Source: an uncultured bacterium
GTDB taxonomy: Bacteria > Patescibacteriota > Minisyncoccia > Phycocordibacterales > CAIZLB01
DNA length: 20,945 nucleotides
Reading direction: 5' to 3'
Assembly: GCA_937873535.1 (NCBI GenBank)
Contig: CALMYA010000062.1
Location: 1-20,945 of the forward strand
Shown here piece after piece: positions 6,658 through 15,250 of this stretch. Below the pieces are notes generated by a model. The model made no database searches. It was not told the origin of the DNA and saw nothing but the letters and a program-made list of their open reading frames with translations. The first letter of the stretch is position 1. Every line of letters begins with the position of its first letter. The translations under genes were made by a program, and so were the position numbers.

Positions 6658-7476
6658 AATAATAATTAGGCGAAGATAGCCTTTTATAATAGCTATAGTA
6701 AAACCTGGGTAAGAATTTTTGTATTCATTAACCAGCCTTAGGACGACCTTCGCCATTTCTGTATTTCTTGAAATTGTTTTATTGCCTACAGTGACCCCGC
6801 CTGTACGCACTAAATATTGAATATCCGCTTTGTCGACATTGGCAATCTTTTTTAATTTACCCATACGAAGCCAAAGATCGTAGTCTTCTGCTAGATACAT
6901 AGGCTTAAAGCCGCCTGCTTGTGTATAGGCGCTTTTTCTGAAAAGAACAGATGAATTAACTATTGGGTTGTATGAAAGCATATTCTTCCATATTTTTTCT
7001 GGGTCAGTTTCTTGCATTCGGGTAAACAAATGAGTTGTTGCGTAAGCTGTATTGGCATTTTCATCTCTCTGGTTTTCTTTTACGAATTCTATGTGAGAGG
7101 CCCCGACCACGTCGATAGTAGGGTGCTCATCAAGATACTTTTTTTGAACAGCCAGTTTTTCGGTTGAAAGCCATATATCGTCATCATCTATGAAAGCAAT
7201 GTAATTTCCGCGAGATTCTTGTATACCCTGGTCGCGTGAAAGCCCGGGGCCTTTATTTACGGTATTTTCAATTAGTCTAATTCGAGCGTCCTTTTCTGCC
7301 AGTTGGCGTACACTCATAGCGGTATTGTCTGTGCTGCCGTCGCTGACAACAATAATTTCAATATCAGTAAAGGTCTGCTTTTGAACGCTTTCCACAGCTT
7401 TACTTATGAACCTTGAACCGTTTTTTGTAGCAATAATGACGCTTATCATAGGTTTATATATTACATGCGTATCCAT
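6637..7476 (-). CDS. Family 2 glycosyltransferase
   Basis: This is a GT-A-fold glycosyltransferase that adds a sugar from a nucleotide donor to a growing glycan at the inner face of the membrane. Motifs: ISVIIATKNG at the N-terminus, IIVVSDGSTDNT, and the metal/donor site IAFIDDDDIW, followed by the acceptor-side YLAEDYDLWLRMG. Two starts are possible: ATG 7476, which overlaps the upstream gene by 16 bp, or ATG 7449, which gives the canonical MISVIIATKNG N-terminus and an 11-nt gap. I lean to 7449 on homology grounds, but the sequence does not decide it. The C-terminal end is hydrophobic (about the last 20 residues, TIAIIKGYLRLIIILFKNIF), suggesting membrane association. It is the last gene of the minus-strand glycan operon and ends (TAG) inside the 3' end of the convergent ATPase gene. 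Confidence 0.9.
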   Translation of the reverse strand: MDTHVIYKPMISVIIATKNGSRFISKAVESVQKQTFTDIEIIVVSDGSTDNTAMSVRQLAEKDARIRLIENTVNKGPGLSRDQGIQESRGNYIAFIDDDDIWLSTEKLAVQKKYLDEHPTIDVVGASHIEFVKENQRDENANTAYATTHLFTRMQETDPEKIWKNMLSYNPIVNSSVLFRKSAYTQAGGFKPMYLAEDYDLWLRMGKLKKIANVDKADIQYLVRTGGVTVGNKTISRNTEMAKVVLRLVNEYKNSYPGFTIAIIKGYLRLIIILFKNIF

Positions 7477-8405
7477 TCCGAAGGCATAACATCTGTTGTT
7501 TTTATTTTAGAATTGTTTAACCATTTGCCTGGGCCAATAATTATTTTGTCTGGCGTTTTTGAAAGCCATGCGGCCCACCAATGAAATGTGCTGTTGGCAA
7601 TAATAAAATGGCTGCATGAGCCAACAACTACCAACTCTTCGTGTGCGGCTAGGCCTGGCCTTGAAATTATATGAAGAGGTATTCTTATGCCGTCGGCAGC
7701 TGTAAGTATTAGGTTATTTTTTACCCAAGCTGTGTCGTCAGAGGCTACCCATAATGATATTTTCTTTGCATCATCACCTAGGCGAAGCCTCAGAGCTTCA
7801 ACGACGTTCTTGTACCAGTTAAGGTCTTTGGTGCCATTATAAGCCTGCGTCACCGGATTTGTCGCATAATCACCTCGGCGAACGCATATAAGCACCGGAA
7901 TATTTCCTGACTGCCGATCTGACTCAATTTCCTGTACAACTTCTAGGGCTGTTTTGCTCATAGGCGCTTTTAGCGTAAATTCTTTTCTTATAGTATCTTC
8001 AAAGTCTTTAAAATATTTTTCAGAATTCCAAAAGTAGCTATCTATGTAAGCTTTTTGTATAGGTTGGGCTAGGCGAGGGTAGAATACATAATCGCTTAAA
8101 CCAAATATTTCACGCTGTATTTTTCTGATAATTTTTATTGCTAGCTTGTATGCAGCGAAATTAACATAGCCGAAATGCGCGCATATATCGCTTTCTGTTG
8201 CAACTTCTTCTTTTATATTGAAATAGCAGAGTTCATATGCGCGCTTAGTGTCGCGCGTAAGATGTTGCTCTTTAAACCATGTTAAGTCTAATTTCAGCGG
8301 AATACTGATGCCAAAAAACTTTTCTGAACGCAATTGTAAGGCTCTAACATATGCGTACTGGAACATTTGGTTGCCGAGCCCGGCTTTTACTTTGAGGATA
8401 ATCAT
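7461..8405 (-). CDS. GT11 family alpha-1,2-fucosyltransferase-like enzyme
   Basis: GT11 enzymes transfer L-fucose in alpha-1,2 linkage from GDP-fucose. This 314-residue protein has the family landmarks: GLGNQMFQYA (9-18), VRRGDY (175-180) for GDP-sugar binding, WVASDD (219-225) and NSTFHWWAAWL (271-281). One feature is odd: the His that normally precedes the Arg pair (HxRRxDY) is Cys174 here. No GDP-mannose 4,6-dehydratase or GDP-fucose synthase gene is in the window. The same operon does encode a GDP-mannose 3,5-epimerase-like enzyme, so the real donor could be GDP-L-galactose, a GDP-fucose analogue (inference). The ATG lies 2 bp after the TAG of the FkbM gene, and the 3' end overlaps the next gene by up to 16 bp, showing operon organisation. 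Confidence 0.9.
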   Translation of the reverse strand: MIILKVKAGLGNQMFQYAYVRALQLRSEKFFGISIPLKLDLTWFKEQHLTRDTKRAYELCYFNIKEEVATESDICAHFGYVNFAAYKLAIKIIRKIQREIFGLSDYVFYPRLAQPIQKAYIDSYFWNSEKYFKDFEDTIRKEFTLKAPMSKTALEVVQEIESDRQSGNIPVLICVRRGDYATNPVTQAYNGTKDLNWYKNVVEALRLRLGDDAKKISLWVASDDTAWVKNNLILTAADGIRIPLHIISRPGLAAHEELVVVGSCSHFIIANSTFHWWAAWLSKTPDKIIIGPGKWLNNSKIKTTDVMPSEWIRM

Positions 8406-8407
8406 GT

Positions 8408-9349
8408 CTATGAAAGTTGATTGTATGTCTTAAGCGTCTCTTCTATTTTTTCTTCAGGAATAAAAAGTAAGTTGTCGTACGTGTAATTTTCTTGAATGGT
8501 ATGTCTTTGAATGGTGCCGTCAGCAGATATCTCAAACGGTGCATATGTATGGGTTTTTAATATGGCCATAGAATTATCGTGGTTGGATTTCCATTCTTTA
8601 CTGCCTGCAACTTCAAGAGATATGAGGGGGCGGGTAATGCTTAAAATTTCATTCATACCCTGTAAAACCAGATAATCGGCACCTTCGGCATCTATTTTAA
8701 CAAATGTGGGGTGAACATTGTTTGATTTGCAATAGTGGTCGAGAGTTACGGCATTAATTTCAATTTGGTGCTTTGTTTTTTCAAGAAAATTAAGGTCTCC
8801 TGCTGAGCGCGCTCTAAAAGTATTGAAGGCGCTGAATTTAGGGCCATAATCGACAAAACTTATTTTCTTTTCTGTATCCATAACTGCGCAGTTGTTTGGG
8901 TGCACGACAGCTAAATGTTTTGTATTTTTTACTAATGAAAGATATGTAAGGGGAGTTGGTTCAAAAGAGTGTATTTCGCCCTTTCCTTCAAGAAGATGTG
9001 CGCAGAGATTGCTGTAGTAACCTATATGTGCACCCACATCTAAAAAAACATCTCCTGGTTTAATGTATCTTAAAAATAAATTGGTTAAATTAGCTTCAAA
9101 AAAACCGTAATAAAATATGGCACCGCCTTCGGGCAAATAGAAGCTAAGTGTGTCACCCCATAATGATTTTATCTTTATTCTGTAAGGCTTAAGATAGGCG
9201 ATAGATGTAAGAGTATAATAAAAAAGCGTTCTTATTGGTGATTTGAGTATTCGCGAAAGACGTGACCGGTTAGTGGTATAGAAAAGGTGCCTCTTTTCAA
9301 TTTCTTGTACTATTTTTTCTCTTTCTGTTTTATTCATGCGGGGTGTCAT
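8408..9349 (-). CDS. FkbM family SAM-dependent methyltransferase (first copy)
   Basis: FkbM-type enzymes O-methylate sugars or polyketides using S-adenosylmethionine. Residues ~90-250 form the Rossmann methyltransferase core: SAM-binding DVGAHIGYYS (104-113), SFEPTP (128-133), and the FkbM hallmark KIDAEGAD (218-225), followed by ISLEVAG. The ~85-residue N-terminal extension includes a weakly hydrophobic stretch (41-53) and probably sits near the membrane. The start is either ATG 9349 (20-bp overlap with the upstream gene) or ATG 9337 (8-bp overlap, ATGAATAA); both keep the core. Placed among glycosyltransferases, it most likely methylates a hydroxyl of the glycan. It is divergent from the second FkbM gene (13327-14187), so the two may act at different positions. 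The stop is TAG. Confidence 0.88.
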   Translation of the reverse strand: MTPRMNKTEREKIVQEIEKRHLFYTTNRSRLSRILKSPIRTLFYYTLTSIAYLKPYRIKIKSLWGDTLSFYLPEGGAIFYYGFFEANLTNLFLRYIKPGDVFLDVGAHIGYYSNLCAHLLEGKGEIHSFEPTPLTYLSLVKNTKHLAVVHPNNCAVMDTEKKISFVDYGPKFSAFNTFRARSAGDLNFLEKTKHQIEINAVTLDHYCKSNNVHPTFVKIDAEGADYLVLQGMNEILSITRPLISLEVAGSKEWKSNHDNSMAILKTHTYAPFEISADGTIQRHTIQENYTYDNLLFIPEEKIEETLKTYNQLS

Positions 9350-10319
9350 TAATTATTTTGAGGTAGCGGTCAATGGATGCGGCATCGGAAAGGTTTTCGG
9401 AGCAATGGGCATTTGGGGAATACGACGGCAGGTTTTTTATGAAGGAATCGAATTGCTCGTTGAAATCGGCTATACCGCTGAAGGTGTCGCCGCATGCTTC
9501 AGTAAGGTATGGCGATGACACCTTACCATAAACAGTAATTGTTGAACCAGGGTAGGTGAATGAGCCCTTATTCCATATAAGCGTGGGTACATTTAAGGCC
9601 CAAGCTTCTTGTAGGGCAATACCTTGGCTTTCAACTCTTTGCAAATATATCATTGCCCGCGAACGGTAAAGAAGCTTGAAATAGGTTTCTTGCAAAAAGA
9701 AGCCGTACCTCAAAACTGTATATGTGCATTGTTTTTCCTTAAGTGTTTTTATTACATAATCAAAAATGTCTTCAGGAGCATCTTTTTTAAAGATAAGAAT
9801 GTTATTTTTTTCAGACTCTTGTGCCGAAGTTTCTTTTGACGGAATTTTCACGCCGGAAGGCCATACTTGTATTTTTTGCCCAACATCTATATTACCTTTT
9901 ACGGTGCCAGCCGCATCTTTTATATAGGCTTCTTTTACCCAGGCTGAAGGCACAATGATAGTGTCTATCTGTGGATCGAGAAGTATACTTTCGTGTTTTG
10001 TAGGGAGAACAGATATATTCGGCCCTGCAATTACTTTTTTCACTAAGCCTTTCGATTTAAGGCGTAAAGCTAGTTTTAATGAATCTACTCCTGACAATGC
10101 GTGCACAACGTCAGCCAGCTCATTTTCGGGCGGGTTTATGTTAAAAGAAATATTCTTTTCCCGTAGCCCTCTTGTAAGGCTATCTAATACCGCGTCGGGG
10201 CCGCGGCGCCTACCCATGAACATTTTTGTATATTTTTTAGCATAAAAAACAAGCTTACCTTGCTGTGATTGGGGGGGTATATTAACAAGAATAGTTACGA
10301 CGGGTTTGATGTTTTGCAT
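9330..10319 (-). CDS. GT-B glycosyltransferase (GT4-like)
   Basis: The 329-residue protein has the C-terminal signature of retaining GT-B enzymes, E230-x7-E238 within RVESQGIALQEAWALNVPTLIW. Other typical pieces are the acceptor-domain/linker stretch VPSAWVKEAY (123-132) and the WPSGV segment (153-157), after which the donor domain begins. The N-terminal half is poorly conserved, with VTILVNIPP at the start and a basic GRRRG (36-40). This type of enzyme transfers a sugar to a lipid-linked oligosaccharide at the cytoplasmic face; donor and acceptor cannot be named from sequence. Its ATG is 6 bp after the upstream stop and its 3' end overlaps the FkbM gene by 8-20 bp. The somewhat short length and absent clear GGxx nucleotide loop near the N-terminus make the family assignment approximate. 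Confidence 0.8.
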   Translation of the reverse strand: MQNIKPVVTILVNIPPQSQQGKLVFYAKKYTKMFMGRRRGPDAVLDSLTRGLREKNISFNINPPENELADVVHALSGVDSLKLALRLKSKGLVKKVIAGPNISVLPTKHESILLDPQIDTIIVPSAWVKEAYIKDAAGTVKGNIDVGQKIQVWPSGVKIPSKETSAQESEKNNILIFKKDAPEDIFDYVIKTLKEKQCTYTVLRYGFFLQETYFKLLYRSRAMIYLQRVESQGIALQEAWALNVPTLIWNKGSFTYPGSTITVYGKVSSPYLTEACGDTFSGIADFNEQFDSFIKNLPSYSPNAHCSENLSDAASIDRYLKIINDTPHE

Positions 10320-10325
10320 AACTGT

Positions 10326-11600
10326 TTATAAACTGAGATCTATTATTTCTGCAATTTTGCCGATATTTTTTTCCATAAGAAACAAAGATTCAGATTTTGC
10401 TCGAGCATTATTGCACATTGCATTAATTGTACCAGTTTTCTTCGCTTCTATAATATGCCCCATATTCTTAGTATAGCCAGAAATATCGTTCCTTTCCGCT
10501 ACAAAACTGAATGATGGTTCTAGGTATTCGAGGTGAGCATTCCAAATATGTGATTTATGCGTCAAAACAGGTTTGCCTGCAAGCATAGCTTCTGCGATAT
10601 TTAATCCAAAAGACTCGCCGTCAAATCTGAAGTGAGCAAGGGCATCAATAGAAAAATGAAATGCCCAGACATCACTTTCTTCGGCGCTTGGGTTAATGAA
10701 ATGAACGTTTGGTATGTTCTCTTCCGCGACCATCTTTATGGCAGCGGGCGGGGGAGACATTATTATATAGTGAGCTGAAGGGTCGTTGGCAACTATTGTT
10801 TTGAAAGCGCTAATTGCTATTGGGTCAAAAATACCGTCATCAGCGCGCCCTATTCTACCGAATACAAAGTCATTATCGGTAATACCAAACTTTTTTCTGG
10901 TAGCCATACCAGATGCCTCATATGCAGCTCTCTTCTCATCGCTTAAGGATTCAGATTGTATATACATGACATCTATTTTATTAGCATTAACTACTGGGCT
11001 TATTTTTGCAGCCACTTCATGAGATATGCATAGATGCTTTTTAAAATTATTCTGAATGGAGGGCGAACCAAAAATATTTATCATTATAATAGGTAGATTC
11101 CGCACTATGTTTACAGGAAATTCAGTGTATCCTGATCCTGCTGTGAAAATAAGATCTATATTATGTAGGTCAATTACTTCAGGCAGGGTGGGGGACATAT
11201 CTTTTACAAAATATGGGTATACCTCTTCTAGCTTTTCATATGTAAAAGGTATGGTGGTGATACCAGACCCTTCTAGATAAGAAAGCCTTCCGTCTAGGGG
11301 TATATTTCCAGAAGTTTTTCTAGGCTTAGACGAATACATGTAATATACGTCATATTTTTCTTTTGGAAGGTATTTTGCGATTATCTGTAAAAATTTTTCA
11401 GTACCACCAAAGCTTAGGCCTGAAATGTGATAAAAAAGTATTCTTGGCTTTCTGCCGTAAATTAAGGCTGGCATTTTTTCGCAAATTGACCCTGCACGTT
11501 TTTTTGTCTTTAAAAAAAAGAAGTACTCGTACATTTTAAGCACCGCCACCCTGAAGTGCCGTGGAAGATGTTTGTATATTATTTTTGCCTGTTTTCTCAT
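10326..11600 (-). CDS. Family 4 glycosyltransferase (GT-B)
   Basis: A 424-residue GT-B enzyme. The N-terminal domain begins after a basic, amphipathic ~50-residue leader with ILFYHISGLSFGGTEKF (54-70), where GGTEKF is the usual glycine-rich acceptor-domain loop. The C-terminal donor domain has FGRIGRADDGIFDP (247-260) and the E329-x7-E337 motif in GESFGLNIAEAMLAGKPVLTH, which binds the nucleotide sugar. The N-terminal leader (IIYKHLPRHFRVAVLKMYEYFFFLK) could attach it to the membrane surface. The gene starts 5 bp after the upstream stop and ends 6 bp before the next gene, so it is co-translated within the operon. The reaction is transfer of a sugar with retention of configuration; the specific sugar is unknown. 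Confidence 0.9.
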   Translation of the reverse strand: MRKQAKIIYKHLPRHFRVAVLKMYEYFFFLKTKKRAGSICEKMPALIYGRKPRILFYHISGLSFGGTEKFLQIIAKYLPKEKYDVYYMYSSKPRKTSGNIPLDGRLSYLEGSGITTIPFTYEKLEEVYPYFVKDMSPTLPEVIDLHNIDLIFTAGSGYTEFPVNIVRNLPIIMINIFGSPSIQNNFKKHLCISHEVAAKISPVVNANKIDVMYIQSESLSDEKRAAYEASGMATRKKFGITDNDFVFGRIGRADDGIFDPIAISAFKTIVANDPSAHYIIMSPPPAAIKMVAEENIPNVHFINPSAEESDVWAFHFSIDALAHFRFDGESFGLNIAEAMLAGKPVLTHKSHIWNAHLEYLEPSFSFVAERNDISGYTKNMGHIIEAKKTGTINAMCNNARAKSESLFLMEKNIGKIAEIIDLSL

Positions 11601-11605
11601 GGTAT

Positions 11606-12574
11606 TTATTTGCGTAGCAGGCCGAATTTTTGAAGGTGGTTTCTGACCCTGTTCTTTAATGCATTAAGCCAGATGACATATTTTGGATACGCTTTAAAAT
11701 TCGGCGACCGCCCTGTTTTTTTCATGAATAGGGCTCGAAGAAGGTCAATGTGCCATATTTGCAAGGGTTCAAAATACTCAACTCCGTATTTTTCGAACCA
11801 GCTTAGTATTTCTTTGTACCTCCAATCTGATTCAATTGGCCGCTCTTCATACTCATATGACATATCAGTAAACCATTCTTTCTCTGAAGGTTCAGTTATT
11901 ACATGTGCCCCGTCGAGGCTTACTGAGTATTGGTGATTTATTGCTTTAGCCTTTCTTCCGGCAATAAGTTCATTGCACTTATACCATGCCTGCTTAATAT
12001 CGGCCTGCTCCCATACTACATACTGAAAATGAAGTAGAGGGTCTGGAAGGTCTATTATTTTATCAACTTCAGGAATTCGTGAGGTATGGTCGTTTAGAGT
12101 TATTTCTCTTATGTAGTCTGCTCTGCCATCATCAATGAATGCAGCAGCTTTTCTGTTGTCTTTCCAAACAGTATCTACTCGATGGAAAGAAATTGATTTC
12201 CATAGCTGTATCCATCTAAAACTAAAGCCGTAAGTTTTTTCGGGGTGGTTTTTTGCCAAAACTTCAGCTGACTTTTGCAGCTCAAACGCCGTCTTTGGCG
12301 ATATGATTTCGTCTGCGTCTATGCAAAAAATAAGATTAGTGCCTTCTATCTTGCGGGCTTCATCAAGAAGCAGCCAGCGCACTGCATTAGCATGACCCTC
12401 AACATTATTTTCAATTACTTTTACCTTCGGGAATTCTTTATAAATATCTAGTGAGCCGTCGGTCGAGTGTTGGTCTGCAACAATAATAGCATCGGCAAAG
12501 CTGCTGAAGTTTTTCAGGCTAGTCCGGAGTATCCAAGCTTCATTTTTTACAGGTAATAAGATTATTGTTTTCAC
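11606..12574 (-). CDS. Family 2 glycosyltransferase, GTG start
   Basis: This GT-A-type enzyme of 322 residues opens with TIILLPVKNEAWIL, continues with IIVADQHSTDGS and has the donor/metal site FCIDADEI (D86, D88). The composition of the first ~120 residues resembles the WaaE/KdtX-like GT2 subgroup, but the C-terminal 200 residues are Trp/Tyr-rich (for example FSFRWIQLWKS) and I cannot assign them to a finer group. The start is GTG at 12574: no ATG gives the full N-terminal beta strand, and AAGGA lies about 7 bases before it. This is one of the few clear Shine-Dalgarno sites in the window. It follows the upstream gene by 22 bp and precedes the GT4 gene by 5 bp. Confidence 0.88.
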   Translation of the reverse strand: MKTIILLPVKNEAWILRTSLKNFSSFADAIIVADQHSTDGSLDIYKEFPKVKVIENNVEGHANAVRWLLLDEARKIEGTNLIFCIDADEIISPKTAFELQKSAEVLAKNHPEKTYGFSFRWIQLWKSISFHRVDTVWKDNRKAAAFIDDGRADYIREITLNDHTSRIPEVDKIIDLPDPLLHFQYVVWEQADIKQAWYKCNELIAGRKAKAINHQYSVSLDGAHVITEPSEKEWFTDMSYEYEERPIESDWRYKEILSWFEKYGVEYFEPLQIWHIDLLRALFMKKTGRSPNFKAYPKYVIWLNALKNRVRNHLQKFGLLRK

Positions 12575-12596
12575 CTTGTTTCCTTAGAGAGACGCT

Positions 12597-13310
12597 TTAT
12601 TTTTTACCTTCACTGAGAGCATATACTCTTCGGTTTTCTTCTTGGTGCAGTGTACTCTTGCTGCCACTTAGGGTGGTGCCGTCATTGGTAAAGAGGCCTG
12701 CTACAACAAGGCTGCGCTTAAATATGAGGCCTTTAAGCGCAGCTCTTGCTTGCCATTCAAAATCGCCGGATATTTTGTAGCTTATATCAAACCCGCCAGC
12801 CTTTCTGAAGGCTTCTTTTGTTGCCATAAAGAACGGGCCGCAGTGCATTTCTATGTAAAAGCGTTTAAGGTTAAATTCAGGAGGAACAAAAGTTTTAAAT
12901 TTTGCCAATATGGAAATATTAAAAATCTTTACGTAGCGTCTGTACTTGAAAGGGAAGTAAACGACGTCTGCACCAGCGTTCAGTATTTTAAGACCGTCAA
13001 TTATTGCCGGCACAAATCTTCGGTCGTCTACATTCCAAAAGGTAATATTGGGATATGATGCTATTTCAATGCCGGCATTCCAGGTAGCATATAAAGGTTC
13101 AAGCGAACGCACAGTTTTTTTAATTTTTGAATTTTCAGCCGCAGCCGCGTCTATTAGTGAGTTTTCTTTGTCGGTAGGGTTATTTGGAAGGAAAAGGAAT
13201 TCATGAGCTGTGTTTGCCGTGTCGAGCTCTTTTGAAAACGCTTTGACTAACTCGAGCATGCGAGGGAGGTGCCGTTCAGATTTGTATGTTGAGGTGATGA
13301 TGCTTATCAT
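12597..13310 (-). CDS. Family 2-like glycosyltransferase (short)
   Basis: At 237 residues this is a short GT-A enzyme. It has MISIITSTYKSERHLPRML at the N-terminus, a shortened FLFLPNNPTD where DGSTD usually stands, the metal-binding WNVDDRRF (D95, D96), and a late segment AGGFDISYKISGDFEWQAR resembling the ED/DW acceptor-site region. The DGSTD replacement and small size set it apart from the other two GT2 genes here. No membrane helix is obvious. It sits between an FkbM methyltransferase (16-bp gap) and another GT2 (22-bp gap) and is presumably one step in assembling the same glycan. Start ATG 13310 is the first possible and has no Shine-Dalgarno site. Confidence 0.83.
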   Translation of the reverse strand: MISIITSTYKSERHLPRMLELVKAFSKELDTANTAHEFLFLPNNPTDKENSLIDAAAAENSKIKKTVRSLEPLYATWNAGIEIASYPNITFWNVDDRRFVPAIIDGLKILNAGADVVYFPFKYRRYVKIFNISILAKFKTFVPPEFNLKRFYIEMHCGPFFMATKEAFRKAGGFDISYKISGDFEWQARAALKGLIFKRSLVVAGLFTNDGTTLSGSKSTLHQEENRRVYALSEGKK

Positions 13311-13326
13311 ATAATTTGAATACTAT

Positions 13327-14187
13327 TTACCGTGGCCGTGCCATGAAGGTGTCTGTCTCTTTTACCATTTCTGAAATATTTTTTTCGGTGCAAGGTTTGC
13401 CGTCGTGAGTGAATACTGAGTACCCATGTGAATCAAGAAAAGCAAATACATCGTTCTCATTATAGGGGTAAACTCTAAGGTTTTCTTTTGCTATTTCAAG
13501 ATATATGACCGGTTTTTGTTCTCGAAGAACGTTTTCTGCCCCTCGAAAGGCTAAAAGTTCAGCTCCTTCAATGTCTATTTTTATGACCGTAACAGCAGGG
13601 CGGCCATTGTCTTGCCACCATGAATCGAGGGTCGTCATTTGCTTAGTTATAGTTTTTTCTGCCGGGCGTTCAGCTCTTCCTGTATCTATGAGGCCGTCAC
13701 CAGAACAATCTTTTTCTTCATGAAGGCTAAAGCTAACAGGCTGATTCTTGTCTCCAAGAACTGCATCAAAGAGTTCTATCCTGTCTTCAAGACGGTTTGC
13801 GAATATTGTTGTAGACAGGCTTTTGTAGGCAATAGGGCTAGGCTCAAAACCATATATTTTTAGTTTTGGGCATGATGCCAGTAGCGCAGTACTTATAAGG
13901 CCTATATTTGTTCCTATATCAAAAAGTATAGGGTTTTCTTCGGAAGATATTTCTTTAACTAATGCATGTAACAATTCTGGTTCATAAACCCTGTTGGTGC
14001 TTCCGAAGCGGATGCGTTCAATGAGGCCTGAACCACGTGTGTAATACAGTTTGTAGCCAAAATATTTGTAGGCATTCAGGTAAGGCTTTCGTGCATCGAC
14101 GATACGATACAGTTCTTTTCTAGATTTCCTCATTATGCTGCGCAAGACCGAAGGCGAGCATTTTTTTAAGCCGTTCAATATACTCAC
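13327..14187 (-). CDS. FkbM family SAM-dependent methyltransferase (second copy), GTG start
   Basis: The 286-residue protein has SAM motif I LFDIGTNIGLIST (88-100), YGFEPSP (112-118) and KIDIEGAE (203-210), with VIYLEIAKEN after it: a complete FkbM methyltransferase. Its expected role is O-methylation of a sugar in the glycan made by this operon. The predicted start is GTG at 14187, 4 bp after the stop of the epimerase gene, with no competing ATG near the conserved region. The first ~50 residues are basic (KKCSPSVLRSIMRKSRKELYR) and may contact the membrane or acceptor. It shares the fold but little obvious sequence outside the motifs with the FkbM gene at 8408-9349, so recent tandem duplication is unlikely. 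Confidence 0.9.
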   Translation of the reverse strand: MSILNGLKKCSPSVLRSIMRKSRKELYRIVDARKPYLNAYKYFGYKLYYTRGSGLIERIRFGSTNRVYEPELLHALVKEISSEENPILFDIGTNIGLISTALLASCPKLKIYGFEPSPIAYKSLSTTIFANRLEDRIELFDAVLGDKNQPVSFSLHEEKDCSGDGLIDTGRAERPAEKTITKQMTTLDSWWQDNGRPAVTVIKIDIEGAELLAFRGAENVLREQKPVIYLEIAKENLRVYPYNENDVFAFLDSHGYSVFTHDGKPCTEKNISEMVKETDTFMARPR

Positions 14188-14191
14188 AATT

Positions 14192-15166
14192 TTATTTTAT
14201 GCCTTCAACTTGCTTGCTAATCCATTCGTATGTTTTTGTAATGCCTTCTTTAAGCGGCTGTGAAGGCGCCCAACCTAGTTTTTCTTTAATAAGGGTATTG
14301 TCTGAGTTTCTGCCACGTACACCAAGTGGCCCAGGTATATGCTTTATGGTTACCTGTTTATTGGCTACACTCATTACCATTTCTGCTAGTTGGTTTATAG
14401 AAACCATTTCATCAGAGCCAATGTTTACCGGCCCAGTAAAGTCTGACTTCATTAATGTTCTGACACCCTCTAGGCATTCATCAATATAAAGGAATGAACG
14501 TGTTTGCTTGCCATCACCCCATATTTCTATTTCACCACCTTCTTTTGCTTCAGCAATTTTTCTGCATACTGCCGCCGGAGCTTTTTCTTTGCCGCCCTGC
14601 CATGTTCCTTCTGGCCCAAAAATATTATGGAAGCGGGCGATGCGAACCTGTAGACCGTAATTTCTGAAATACGAAAGATAGAGGCGTTCGCTAAAGAGCT
14701 TTTCCCAACCATACTCGCTGTCTGGTGCTGCAGGGTAGGCAGAGTCTTCTTTGCAATTAGGATTTTCAGGGTCTTCTTGGTTGTATGCTGGATACATGCA
14801 TGCTGATGAAGAGTAGAATATCTTTTTCATGCCAGCTTTGTGGCCATAATGAGCAATGTTTAGATTTATGGTTGCAGAATTGTGCATAACATCTGCGTCG
14901 TGCTCTCCGCTAAATATGTAGCCTGCACCACCCATATCTGCTGCTAATTGGTATACTTCATCAAAACTTCTATCTAGTATTTTTTGGCATACTTCTTGGT
15001 CGCGAAGGTCACCTATTATAAATTCATCAGCTGTAGATACTCCGAAGTCGGGGTTCTTGAGGTCGACTCCACGTACCCAGTAACCTTCTTTCTTGAGTCT
15101 TGTCACGAGGTGGCTGCCGATAAAGCCTCCGGCTCCGCAAACTAATGCTGTTTTTGTATTTTCCAT
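14192..15166 (-). CDS. GDP-mannose 3,5-epimerase-like SDR enzyme
   Basis: Extended short-chain dehydrogenase/epimerase of 324 residues with NAD-binding GAGGFIG (11-17). Several stretches match my recollection of plant GDP-mannose 3,5-epimerase (GME) closely: AADMGGAGYI (75-84), FYSSSACMYP (117-126), EYGWEKL (151-157), RFHNIFGPEGTW (178-189), GGKEKAPAA (191-199), NIGSDEMVSINQLAEMV, and IPGPLGVRGRNSDNTLIKEKLGWAP. The residues used for 3,5-epimerisation are in place: C123 and K195 as the acid/base pair, and Y152/K156 for redox at C4. The expected reaction is GDP-D-mannose to GDP-L-galactose (or GDP-L-gulose). Exact substrate is inferred from similarity. It supplies an activated sugar for the neighbouring transferases. 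ATG 15166 is 84 bp downstream of the previous gene, the largest gap in the operon. Confidence 0.88.
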   Translation of the reverse strand: MENTKTALVCGAGGFIGSHLVTRLKKEGYWVRGVDLKNPDFGVSTADEFIIGDLRDQEVCQKILDRSFDEVYQLAADMGGAGYIFSGEHDADVMHNSATINLNIAHYGHKAGMKKIFYSSSACMYPAYNQEDPENPNCKEDSAYPAAPDSEYGWEKLFSERLYLSYFRNYGLQVRIARFHNIFGPEGTWQGGKEKAPAAVCRKIAEAKEGGEIEIWGDGKQTRSFLYIDECLEGVRTLMKSDFTGPVNIGSDEMVSINQLAEMVMSVANKQVTIKHIPGPLGVRGRNSDNTLIKEKLGWAPSQPLKEGITKTYEWISKQVEGIK

Positions 15167-15191
15167 ATGGGTATTAATAGATGGTGAATTA

Positions 15192-15217
15192 TGTCTGTTA
15201 CTTCGTATATACAGACA
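15192..15217. repeat. Inverted repeat upstream of the epimerase gene
   Basis: TGTCTGT (15192-15198) and ACAGACA (15211-15217) are perfect inverse complements around 12 bp, lying 26-51 bp before the ATG of the epimerase gene in the widest gap of the operon. It may be a small RNA hairpin or an operator. A CATAAT box (minus strand, about 15194-15189) overlaps it, with TTGTCT 19 bp upstream, so an internal promoter is possible but weak. Confidence 0.4.
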
Positions 15218-15250
15218 ATGTTCTCACTTTTCAGCTGTTAAGTAAACCCT

